A stretch of DNA of 5,071 nt from a bacterium (GTDB lineage: Bacteria; Bacillota_A; Clostridia; Lachnospirales; Lachnospiraceae), in the NCBI GenBank assembly GCA_004562915.1, contig SFQZ01000161.1, positions 1 through 5,071 on the forward strand, given 5' to 3'. Below, one piece after another: positions 1 through 5,071 of the stretch. Made by a program: the position numbers and the translations under genes. Position 1 is the first letter of the stretch; every line of letters starts with the position of its first letter. Under the pieces are notes generated by a model. That model had not been told where the DNA came from. It searched no databases and saw nothing but the letters and a program-made list of their open reading frames with translations.

Positions 1-2
1 CC

Positions 3-158
3 TCCGACAGCACTTATCTGGTATATGCAAATGACGCGGATCTTACATTTGACGATATAACGAACTATATCTTTGGAAGTACCTATCCCAAGGAAAGGCG
101 TAACTATTCAGCACCCCATTTAGAGTACATTGATTTTTGGGCAAAACGGAGAAAATAA
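3..158 (+). pseudogene. 3' remnant of an unrecognised gene, cut by the IS66 element
   Basis: An open frame enters from the left edge and reads to TAA at 156-158. Only 3-99 (about 32 residues, including YLVYANDADLTFDDITNYIF) belongs to the host gene. The remaining codons (NYSAPHLEYIDFWAKRRK) are read from the IS left end, so the present C-terminus is an accident of insertion. I do not recognise the family. The stretch DLTFDDITNYIFGS faintly resembles the first helix-turn-helix of AraC-type proteins (xLxLDDIAxxxxxS), which would fit the AraC tail on the other side of the IS, but the match is too short to rely on. The frame has no stop in the host part and plausible codon use, but its length is too small to prove that it is coding. 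Confidence 0.4.
100..111 (+). repeat. IS66 left terminal inverted repeat (IRL)
   Basis: GTAACTATTCAG is the exact reverse complement of 1891-1902. Similarity continues inward when a 2-nt gap is allowed (CACCCC at 112-117 against ACCACCC on the other end), so the transposase-recognised end is probably about 20 bp long. Confidence 0.88.
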
Positions 159-190
159 AATTTCTGTTTTGCCATGGCTTTATTGCGAAA

Positions 191-341
191 AGTGGATAAC
201 TTTTCAATGCAACTGCCAAGTGCTTTTTGCTTGTGGATAACTAAACTATAAATCTTCGATTACAGTCAGATAACGTTCTATTTGTGGATTTTATCCGAGC
301 GTTATTGGCCGTTATCCTTTGATTTTTACTACTTATCCACC
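191..341. promoter_or_regulatory. Cluster of four DnaA-box-like sites in the IS left end
   Basis: Four copies of the 9-mer TTATCCACA or close variants lie in 151 bp: AGTGGATAA at 191-199 (8 of 9), TGTGGATAA at 232-240 (perfect), TGTGGATTT at 283-291 (7 of 9) and, in the opposite orientation, TTATCCACC at 333-341 (8 of 9). Starts are 41, 51 and 50 bp apart, roughly whole helical turns, so the sites could lie on one face of the DNA. Partial copies GTTATCC at 311-317 and TTATCC at 291-296 lie between them. They could bind host DnaA or be subterminal transposase sites. The repeats are directly visible; the binding factor is inference. No convincing reading frame crosses this zone. Confidence 0.55.
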
Positions 342-392
342 GTCATTTTGACAGTATATCAAAATGACACGATTCGCTTTTTGGGTCATTTT
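342..392 (+). promoter_or_regulatory. Mutually exclusive hairpins upstream of the transposase gene
   Basis: GTCATTTTGA (342-351) pairs perfectly with TCAAAATGAC (359-368) around a 7-nt loop. The inner part of the second arm, AAAATGAC (361-368), can instead pair with a second GTCATTTT at 385-392. The middle arm therefore has two possible partners, the arrangement used by attenuators and by protein operators with repeated half-sites. No T-run follows either stem closely, so a classic intrinsic terminator is not evident. The role in controlling transposase expression is inferred. Confidence 0.5.
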
Positions 393-423
393 CCGTTAAA
401 ATAGAAGTATCAAATTAACGGAA
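391..423 (+). promoter_or_regulatory. Hairpin immediately before the transposase ribosome binding site
   Basis: TTCCGTTAA (391-399) and TTAACGGAA (415-423) form a perfect 9-bp stem with a 15-nt loop. It ends three bases before the AGGTGG ribosome binding site at 426-431. In the RNA it would sit beside or partly hide the ribosome binding site and could limit translation from transcripts that enter the element from outside, as is known for IS10 and IS50. A possible -10 box, TAAAAT at 397-402, lies inside it. If transcription starts there, the element's own mRNA would lack the 5' arm while read-through mRNA would contain it. The stem is seen; the function is inferred. Confidence 0.5.
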
Positions 424-439
424 GAAGGTGGTCTGAATG
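424..439 (+). promoter_or_regulatory. Transposase RBS and start, overlapping a near-copy of the IS right end
   Basis: AGGTGG at 426-431, five bases before ATG at 437, is a good ribosome binding site and fixes the start. The same stretch, AAGGTGGTCTGAAT (425-438), nearly repeats AAGGGTGGTTCTGAAT at 1881-1896 of the right end in the same orientation, with only two single-base gaps. The transposase ORF is thus bracketed by direct copies of terminal-repeat sequence. A transposase binding here would cover its own start region, but that is inference. Confidence 0.5.
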
Positions 440-1882
440 CCAGTAAATGTTACACTTGAAATGGTTCAGCAATTGCTTGAACAGAATGCTTCATTACTCA
501 AGCAGAATGAAATGCTCACTGCAACTATTGCTGAGTTAAATCAGACCATACAAGAACTGAAGGAACAGCTTAATAAGAACTCCAAAAACAGTTCCAAACC
601 ACCTTCAAGTGATGGTTTCAAAAAGCCTGCCCCTAAGAGTCTGCGAAAACCATCCGGTAAAAAGGTTGGTGGTCAAAACGGACATCAGGGGACACATTTA
701 TCGGTAATAACAGCTCCGGATGAAATAGTCAAACATATGCCTTCCGCATGTGAAGGATGCCCGCATTATCAGATATGCAAGGGCACTGCGTGTATCGCTG
801 AGAAACGCCATGTTATTGATGCGGTTGTTACAGTCAATGTAACGGAGCATCAGGCACTGGAACTTCCAATCTGTATGCTGTACGGAGATACACGCAGAGG
901 TGCTTTCCCTTCTGACGTAAAAGCAGCCGTACAGTATGGCGAAAACCTTCAGGCATTAGCAGTTGCATTAAATACCGTAGGTGCAGTCAGCATCAAACGC
1001 ACCCATGAGATTCTTTCCGGAGTATTTAACATTCCGATTGCAACAGGAACGATCAGCAGCATGGTAAAAAGATGTGCTGACAGTCTGAGTGAAACAGTAG
1101 CTAAGATCAAGGATAAGATGATCGGTTCCGCGCTTGGACATTTCGATGAAACCGGAACCAGAGTGGATAAAAAACTCTGGTGGGTTCATGATGCCTCAAA
1201 CTGTGAATACACATATCTTGCTATCAGTCCCAAACGTGGAACTGCAGGCATGGAGCAATGCGGTGTTCTCTCGGAATTCAAAGGGATCGCCATGCATGAC
1301 TGCTGGGCTTCCTACTGGAATTATCCGGATGTGCAGCATGCAGTCTGTTGTGCCCATCTTCTCCGTGAATTAACAGGGATTGATGAAAATCATCCTGAGC
1401 AGAAATGGGCATCTGCATTTATAGACCTTTTAGTGGAAATGAAAAAGGTCAAAGATAAAGCCATAGAGAAAGGTAAGGACTCTCTGAGCTATTATCACTA
1501 TCATAAGTTCGATAAGAAGTATGATGAACTCATCGAACAGGCCCGGAAGGAAAATCCACTTCCCGAAACCACGAAGAAAAAACGTGGTCGGAAGAAAAAA
1601 GGAAAAATCCTTGCCCTTGTAGAACGTCTTGCGAATTACAAGGCCTCAGTCTGCCTTTTTATCCATAACTTTATGGTTCCGTTTGATAATAACCAGGCAG
1701 AACGTGATCTTCGGATGATAAAAGTCAAGACTAAAGTATCCGGATGCTTCCGAACTGAGGAAGGTGCCAGAGATTATCTGAAAATCATGTCCTACGTTGG
1801 TACGGCACATAAGCAGGGATACAATGCTTACGAAGCAATCAAAAATGCGATCTCAGGCCACCCTGATTTCATCTTTGAATAA
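437..1882 (+). CDS. tnpC: IS66-family transposase (TnpC type)
   Basis: A DDE transposase of 481 residues that would cut and join the ends of the surrounding element. The order is typical of IS66 TnpC: an N-terminal coiled coil (about 7-46, leucine and glutamine rich), the conserved KNSKNSSKPPSSDG motif (48-60), a basic linker with GGQNGHQG (78-85), a zinc finger (Cys105, Cys108, Cys114, Cys119), the DDE core and a short IS66 C-terminal domain (about 450-480). The likely catalytic triad is Asp237 (HFDETG), Asp288 (MHDCW) and Glu422 (NNQAERDLR). A lysine/arginine-rich stretch at 379-390 lies between the second Asp and the Glu. No frameshift or internal stop is seen, and the length is close to that of the family (about 480-540). 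It has no tnpA or tnpB neighbours, as in ISBst12-like elements. Expression is probably held down by the structured leader at 342-423. Confidence 0.93.
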   Translation: MPVNVTLEMVQQLLEQNASLLKQNEMLTATIAELNQTIQELKEQLNKNSKNSSKPPSSDGFKKPAPKSLRKPSGKKVGGQNGHQGTHLSVITAPDEIVKHMPSACEGCPHYQICKGTACIAEKRHVIDAVVTVNVTEHQALELPICMLYGDTRRGAFPSDVKAAVQYGENLQALAVALNTVGAVSIKRTHEILSGVFNIPIATGTISSMVKRCADSLSETVAKIKDKMIGSALGHFDETGTRVDKKLWWVHDASNCEYTYLAISPKRGTAGMEQCGVLSEFKGIAMHDCWASYWNYPDVQHAVCCAHLLRELTGIDENHPEQKWASAFIDLLVEMKKVKDKAIEKGKDSLSYYHYHKFDKKYDELIEQARKENPLPETTKKKRGRKKKGKILALVERLANYKASVCLFIHNFMVPFDNNQAERDLRMIKVKTKVSGCFRTEEGARDYLKIMSYVGTAHKQGYNAYEAIKNAISGHPDFIFE

Positions 1883-1890
1883 GGGTGGTT

Positions 1891-1902
1891 CTGAATAGTT
1901 AC
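1891..1902 (-). repeat. IS66 right terminal inverted repeat (IRR)
   Basis: CTGAATAGTTAC is the exact inverse of 100-111. Including its inner part GGGTGGTT (1883-1890), it begins immediately after the transposase stop codon, so the element has almost no 3' non-coding sequence. No intrinsic terminator is seen, and transposase transcripts probably read out into the AraC remnant. Confidence 0.88.
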
Positions 1903-1962
1903 AAAATTTTTAAAGAAAAATATGGCATTACCCCAGGAGAATATCGGGAAAAATTAAAATAA
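1903..1962 (+). pseudogene. C-terminal remnant of an AraC-family transcriptional regulator
   Basis: Directly outside the IS right end, 19 codons and a TAA read KIFKEKYGITPGEYREKLK. This is the characteristic end of AraC/XylS DNA-binding domains (F-K-x-x-x-G-x-[ST]-P-x-x-[YF]-R), just after the second helix-turn-helix. The rest of the regulator is missing: the left flank of the IS does not supply the preceding residues (normally a G-F-x-x-x-x-Y-F helix). The stop lies 6 bp from the stop of the convergent hydrolase gene. AraC regulators often adjoin the sugar or ester hydrolase genes they control, so this may be the former regulator of that gene. The remnant has no function of its own. Confidence 0.82.
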
Positions 1963-1968
1963 ACTAAT

Positions 1969-2979
1969 TTAACTTACAAAGATCTTATCCAGCCATGTAA
2001 GTGCCAGATCCGGCCACTGCATGGCGGATTCATCTGCATGCTGTTCCTCCATCTGCCGGATTCCCACAGTTGCTTTCGTCCATTCCACGGCAAACTCTTT
2101 CAGTGTTTCTGCTTTGGCAGAAGGAGCAAGCATCGTCGGCACCATCTCCGGCCGCACATTGTACAACGTCTTTAATGTCTGCCATTGCTGCATCATCGTA
2201 TAAATACTGTCTTCCCCGATATTGTTCGTTGCCCACTCTTCATTTGCAAGGCTCATTCCATGTCTTCCTTCCATAAATAAATGTAATTCACACGGAACTC
2301 CCGCATTGTGGCATGCTTTTGTATACATGATACTATTCTCCACCGGCACCGTCGCATCCGTAAATGTCTGCCACAGAAAAGCCGGAGGCGTGTCAGCTGT
2401 CACCTGTTTTTCCAGACTTGCCCATGTAAGTTCCTCCTCAGATGCATCTTTTCCAAGAAGCAGATCAAAACTGCCGCGATGCGCTTTTTCTCCACTTGTG
2501 ATCACCGGATAACAGAGAATCACTGCATCGGGACGATTAGAAATCTCAGCATACGGCTCTTTCGTAAGCTCCTGATCCTGATAATGAACCGCAAGACTTC
2601 CTGTAAGATGAGCACCTGCTGAGAAACCGCAGCAGACAACTTGATCGCACTTTATACGCAGACATTCTGCAAAGTTCCGGATATAACGCACAGCTCTGGA
2701 AATATCCCGAAGCGGCTGTTTTTTAAGCGGTGCAAGCTGATACATATTGATCGTATAAGTAAGAACAAATGCCTGATACCCTGCCTCATAAAATCGTTTC
2801 GCTACAATTTCGCCCTCTGTCGGACTGACAAAAGCATATCCGCCGCCCGGCACCACGAGCATTGCCGGATGAACATCTTCATCTTCATGAAGATAAGCCG
2901 TGATATTGGGAAGAAATTCTCCCGCACATGGATAAGTATAATCCTCTTTGTTCCATAAATTAATGGTCTGCTTTTTCAT
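1969..2979 (-). CDS. Alpha/beta-hydrolase, BD-FAE/acetyl-esterase-like
   Basis: A 336-residue alpha/beta-hydrolase with no signal peptide, so cytoplasmic; it probably cleaves acetyl or other short esters, for example on carbohydrates. Visible motifs are the oxyanion-hole motif PGGGY (44-48, equivalent to HGGG), the nucleophile elbow GFSAG (118-122, Ser120), Asp208 in TFTDATVP and His240 in EGRHGMSL, a complete catalytic triad in the usual order. The protein is about 60 residues longer than the usual 270-280. The excess lies between the His loop and the last helix (WPDLALTWLDKIF, 322-334), at about 251-318, and may form a lid or dimer element. The start is supported by AAAGGAG seven bases upstream. 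It begins 25 bp after the ATPase gene on the same strand with no visible promoter or terminator between, so it is probably co-transcribed. The substrate cannot be read from the sequence. A peptidase of the same fold is less likely. Confidence 0.85.
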   Translation of the reverse strand: MKKQTINLWNKEDYTYPCAGEFLPNITAYLHEDEDVHPAMLVVPGGGYAFVSPTEGEIVAKRFYEAGYQAFVLTYTINMYQLAPLKKQPLRDISRAVRYIRNFAECLRIKCDQVVCCGFSAGAHLTGSLAVHYQDQELTKEPYAEISNRPDAVILCYPVITSGEKAHRGSFDLLLGKDASEEELTWASLEKQVTADTPPAFLWQTFTDATVPVENSIMYTKACHNAGVPCELHLFMEGRHGMSLANEEWATNNIGEDSIYTMMQQWQTLKTLYNVRPEMVPTMLAPSAKAETLKEFAVEWTKATVGIRQMEEQHADESAMQWPDLALTWLDKIFVS

Positions 2980-2986
2980 TTCTATA

Positions 2987-2993
2987 CTCCTTT
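2987..2993 (-). promoter_or_regulatory. Ribosome binding site of the hydrolase gene
   Basis: AAAGGAG on the minus strand, seven bases before the ATG at 2979, decides the start. It lies inside the 25-bp gap after the ATPase stop. The gap is too short for an independent full promoter unless that promoter lay within the ATPase coding region. Confidence 0.75.
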
Positions 2994-3004
2994 TTATTGC
3001 GCAT

Positions 3005-4576
3005 TCAGTGCGTGAGTTCTTCTATTTTACATTTATGTTCCTTTGTTTTTTTATCATAACTGATTCCAACCAACAGAAGATTCCCCTGATATTCTTCCAA
3101 AGCTTTCGGATATTTTTTATCCTTTATCTGTTCAATCGCACTCTCCGTAACCTGATTCCATTTTAACTCTACCAAAAGAGCCGGCTTGTCCGGAAACTGT
3201 TTTCTTGGGATAAAAACAAGGTCTGCCCTTCCTTTTCCGGCAGGTAACTCCCTTATCACTGTATAATAATTTTTCGCAGCGTAGAGTGCAAGAGATATCG
3301 TATAACTAAGCGCATTCTCATCATTATATTGGAAATAGGATGTTTCCAAATGGGACTGTTCGATTGCCCACGCTACATATTCTTCATTTTGATTCCATAT
3401 AGCCTGCAGAGTTTCCCTCGACAACTCCAAAGCTTTCGTAACTTCTCCCCAATCAGAATTCCGCACCGCATTTGCAAATTCATTTAGAATTTCATTATTG
3501 GGTATAAACGCTTCTTGATACTGCGAATCATATCCCAAATATCCAAGATGTATCAAAAGCGTCAGTACATCATCCCGAGAAGCAAATGAAGTCATGTCAT
3601 TATTAAAACTGCCTATATCGATACTGACAGAATCCCCTTGCATCATACGGATAATCTGATTTTTCAGGCCATCATAATTTAAATCAATATATATTTTCAA
3701 TGCTTCATACGTTTCCGTCTGATTCCAATAATTATTAAACGCACCTGATAGAATACTAAATACCACAGATTGTGGATTATATACAGCCCCGACATTTCTT
3801 AACCTGTAACCATTGTACCACTGCTTCATTTCTTCAAAATCCGCATGATATGTTTCACAGAGATTTTGAACCTCCGCTTCTGTAAATCCAACAAATTCTG
3901 CCAATTCTCCTGCATCTGTCATAGAGAATTCTCTGAACATATTCAAAGCAGAATGGGTTCCGTATTTTTTAATAGGCAGAATTCCCGTCATATATACAAG
4001 ATGGATATATCCTTTATCTTTCAGAAAATCCCGAAGAAAATCCAGATATTGCTTTTGTCCGGCCAAATCATCCTTACATTCCCTCAATACACAGTCCCAT
4101 TCATCTATCAGAATAATAAAGCTCCGTCCCGTTTCTGCATAGATATCCTGCATAGTCTGAATCAAATCTTCAAGATCAAAATAATCCACATGCGGATATT
4201 CCCGTTTCAGTTCACGTGTTACCAGCTTTATCAGCAGTTTCAGCATTTCCAAAACATGATGAGTTCGACTCAAGAACTCCTGCATATTCAGTGCGATAAC
4301 ATCATACCTGTTCAGATAATCATGAAAATCAGGACTGTTTTCAATTTTCAATCCATCAAACAGTGCTTCCGAATCACATCCTCTGCTATAATATGCAGCC
4401 AGCATGTTTGCCGCCATGGACTTTCCAAACCGACGGGGTCTGCTGACACAGATACATTTTTGTGAGGTATGCAAAACTTTATTCGTATATTTAATCAGTT
4501 CAGATTTATCCACATATATTTCAGAATTTCTTGCTTCACTGAATTTATCGTTAGAAGGGTTTAAATAAATGCCCAT
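3005..4576 (-). CDS. AAA-ATPase-like protein with C-terminal PD-(D/E)XK nuclease-like domain (PF09820 / DUF1703 type)
   Basis: A 523-residue protein of a large, poorly understood family common in gut Firmicutes and Bacteroidetes. The N-terminus (MGIYLNPSNDKFSEARNSEI) is typical and supports the start, as does GGAGGT six bases upstream. The AAA-ATPase_like domain spans about 1-300, with the family's variant P-loop RPRRFGKS (46-53) lacking the first glycine, Walker B FIILIDEWD (153-161), a sensor-like MTGILPIKKYG (196-206) and the conserved WYNGYRL (253-259). The C-terminal domain (about 410-520) has a PD-(D/E)XK nuclease core: Glu420, Asp452 in GRADLVF, Glu470-x-Lys472 in LLVELKWN, and Gln483 in the following helix. 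All key residues are present, so both ATPase and nuclease activity are possible. Neither is established for the family as far as I know. The coding sequence is by eye more AT-rich than the hydrolase gene, which may reflect transfer. The biological role is unknown. Confidence 0.9.
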   Translation of the reverse strand: MGIYLNPSNDKFSEARNSEIYVDKSELIKYTNKVLHTSQKCICVSRPRRFGKSMAANMLAAYYSRGCDSEALFDGLKIENSPDFHDYLNRYDVIALNMQEFLSRTHHVLEMLKLLIKLVTRELKREYPHVDYFDLEDLIQTMQDIYAETGRSFIILIDEWDCVLRECKDDLAGQKQYLDFLRDFLKDKGYIHLVYMTGILPIKKYGTHSALNMFREFSMTDAGELAEFVGFTEAEVQNLCETYHADFEEMKQWYNGYRLRNVGAVYNPQSVVFSILSGAFNNYWNQTETYEALKIYIDLNYDGLKNQIIRMMQGDSVSIDIGSFNNDMTSFASRDDVLTLLIHLGYLGYDSQYQEAFIPNNEILNEFANAVRNSDWGEVTKALELSRETLQAIWNQNEEYVAWAIEQSHLETSYFQYNDENALSYTISLALYAAKNYYTVIRELPAGKGRADLVFIPRKQFPDKPALLVELKWNQVTESAIEQIKDKKYPKALEEYQGNLLLVGISYDKKTKEHKCKIEELTH

Positions 4577-4582
4577 TCAGCC

Positions 4583-4588
4583 ACCTCC
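4583..4588 (-). promoter_or_regulatory. Ribosome binding site of the ATPase gene
   Basis: GGAGGT on the minus strand, part of CGGGAGGTGG, lies six bases before the ATG at 4576. It is near-perfect and fixes the start. Confidence 0.8.
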
Positions 4589-4610
4589 CGAAAATACTTT
4601 ACCTATATTT

Positions 4611-4639
4611 AGTATAGAGATTTCCAGAAGAAAATACAA
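4611..4639 (-). promoter_or_regulatory. Candidate sigma-A promoter of the ATPase-hydrolase unit
   Basis: On the minus strand, TTGTAT (4634-4639) and TATACT (4611-4616) are separated by 17 bp. The -10 matches the consensus at five of six positions, the -35 only in its TTG. Transcription would start near 4604 and give a leader of under 30 bases with the strong ribosome binding site. It lies in the roughly 100-bp gap facing the AraC-like remnant on the plus strand. Confidence 0.45.
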
Positions 4640-4682
4640 GTAACGAAAGCCAGAACCGACATTTTTTAACGTACAACCACTT

Positions 4683-5071
4683 TTGTTTCTGCTTTTCATC
4701 CTCAACGACAATTGTCATTACCTATGTTATTTCGGGGGGAACTTGATTTCGTCATTGTGGGAGTACATAAACACTATCGCGCCGGTGACTGTTGCTTCAT
4801 CAACCAGAAAGTCCGCATGTAGAAAGCTATCAACGTGCCTTCTGCGCTCTTTATCTCAGTTTTCGCCCCGGATTCTTCTACGATTTCCCCTCTTCCTCCC
4901 AGCGTGAAATTCCGGATCTTGTGAATTTCATAAAGCGGAACACTTTACAGAACGATCAGGTGGATTATCTTGACTTTATCGCCTCTTCTTCTGACATTTT
5001 TTACAGGAACACGTTCCGCATTCTGCAATGTTTTGAGCAGATCATAATGGAACTGGTTCAAAAAGAGCCCG
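4683..5071 (+). pseudogene. N-terminal part of an AraC-family regulator, frameshifted and cut by the window end
   Basis: Three overlapping frames together read as the cupin sensor domain of an AraC-type regulator. Frame one (from about 4683) gives NDNCHYLCYFGG. Frame two (about 4736-4816) gives ELDFVIVGVHKHYRAGDCCF followed by INQKVR, resembling the AraC pattern G...Y.L.AGD..FIN. Frame three (about 4816 to the window end) gives HVESYQRAFCALYLSFRP and later QCFEQIIMELVQKEP, like the helix before the KEPGYEL motif in many clostridial AraC proteins. Frame three stays open for 94 codons to the edge. The joins fall at or near a run of six G (4734-4739) and near 4808-4822, each needing one extra base. 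It is divergent from the ATPase gene. Either the gene has decayed or the sequence has two indel errors. The start is uncertain and the DNA-binding domain would lie beyond the window. Confidence 0.55.
4707..4716. repeat. Perfect 10-bp palindrome GACAATTGTC
   Basis: A perfect palindrome at the beginning of the AraC-like remnant, 70-100 bp upstream of the candidate ATPase promoter. It could be a regulator site for the divergent genes. A palindrome of this length is also not rare by chance and it lies in probable former coding sequence. Confidence 0.25.

Larger units (their letters stand above)
100..1902 (+). mobile_element. IS66-family insertion sequence, ISBst12-like single-ORF type, complete
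   Basis: The element is 1803 bp long. It starts GTAACTATTCAG at 100 and ends CTGAATAGTTAC at 1902, a perfect 12-bp terminal inverted repeat; the GTAA terminus is typical of IS66 members. It holds a single transposase gene. The tnpA and tnpB genes of classic IS66 elements are absent, as is known for the ISBst12 subgroup (about 1.6 kb or more). The right end lies only 8 bp after the transposase stop codon, while the left non-coding zone is about 330 bp and carries the control signals. IS66 members normally make 8-bp target duplications, but the flanks here differ (GGAAAGGC at 92-99, AAAATTTT at 1903-1910), pointing to rearrangement after insertion. With both ends intact and the DDE residues present, the element could still be active. 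Confidence 0.88.

Noticed and set aside
247..252. TATAAA as a -10 box for an early transposase promoter
   Set aside because: The -35 region (TTTTTG or TTTTGC) is poor and the site is about 185 bp from the start codon; too weak to annotate.
348..353. Perfect TTGACA as the -35 of a transposase promoter
   Set aside because: No acceptable -10 hexamer lies 16-18 bp downstream (GATTCG and neighbours), and the hexamer falls inside the hairpin at 342-368.
968..1373. Short frames on both strands within the transposase gene
   Set aside because: They overlap the DDE core in other frames and have no independent signals; tnpA and tnpB are not encoded here.
1883..1968. Terminator between the converging transposase/AraC remnant and hydrolase genes
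   Set aside because: There is AT-rich sequence, including AAAATTTT, but no GC-rich stem followed by a T-run on either strand.
2001..2958. Several plus-strand frames of 60-105 codons opposite the hydrolase gene
   Set aside because: They are antisense shadows of a gene with a complete catalytic triad and a proper ribosome binding site.
3845..4465. 206-codon open frame opposite the ATPase gene
   Set aside because: It lies entirely antisense to a well-supported coding region and shows no recognisable domain or good ribosome binding site.
4683..4907. 74-codon open frame on the plus strand beginning with TTG
   Set aside because: It has no clear ribosome binding site and its later part overlaps a much better AraC-like frame; I treat only its first portion as part of the frameshifted AraC remnant.
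4870..5071. Minus-strand open frame at the right edge reading to a stop near 4947
   Set aside because: It is short (about 41 codons) and the opposite strand has a longer open frame with AraC-like features.

Overview
The window looks like a piece of chromosome from a low-GC gut-type Firmicute, most likely a Lachnospiraceae or related Clostridia. This rests on its modest GC content by eye, strong AGGAGG-like ribosome binding sites, an IS66 transposase of the single-ORF kind, a DUF1703-type AAA-ATPase and AraC-type regulators. The genus cannot be set from the sequence alone.

Layout. (1) 1-99: the tail of an interrupted, unrecognised open frame. (2) 100-1902: a complete 1.8 kb IS66-family element of the ISBst12-like type, with no tnpA or tnpB. 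It is bounded by a perfect 12-bp inverted repeat starting GTAA and ending TTAC. It carries one transposase gene (437-1882) and a 5' non-coding zone of about 280 bp that is unusually structured: four DnaA-box-like sites, competing hairpins, a second hairpin just before the ribosome binding site, and an internal near-copy of the right end over the start codon. (3) 1903-1962: the last 19 codons of an AraC-family regulator, directly against the IS right end. (4) 1969-4576, minus strand: an AAA-ATPase/PD-(D/E)XK protein followed after 25 bp by an alpha/beta-hydrolase, probably one transcription unit starting from a promoter near 4611-4639. (5) 4683-5071, plus strand: the N-terminal sensor part of a second AraC-like regulator, running off the window and apparently broken by two frameshifts.

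How the parts relate. The IS sits against an AraC tail that converges on the hydrolase gene, so this regulator may once have controlled the hydrolase; here only its tail remains. The flanks of the IS carry no 8-bp duplication and the left flank does not read as the missing regulator part, so a deletion or rearrangement after insertion is likely. The ATPase/hydrolase pair is flanked by two decayed AraC genes, which suggests a locus in turnover rather than a well-kept pathway. I see no tRNA, rRNA, CRISPR array or clear defence island. The least ordinary sequence is the IS 5' zone at 191-439.
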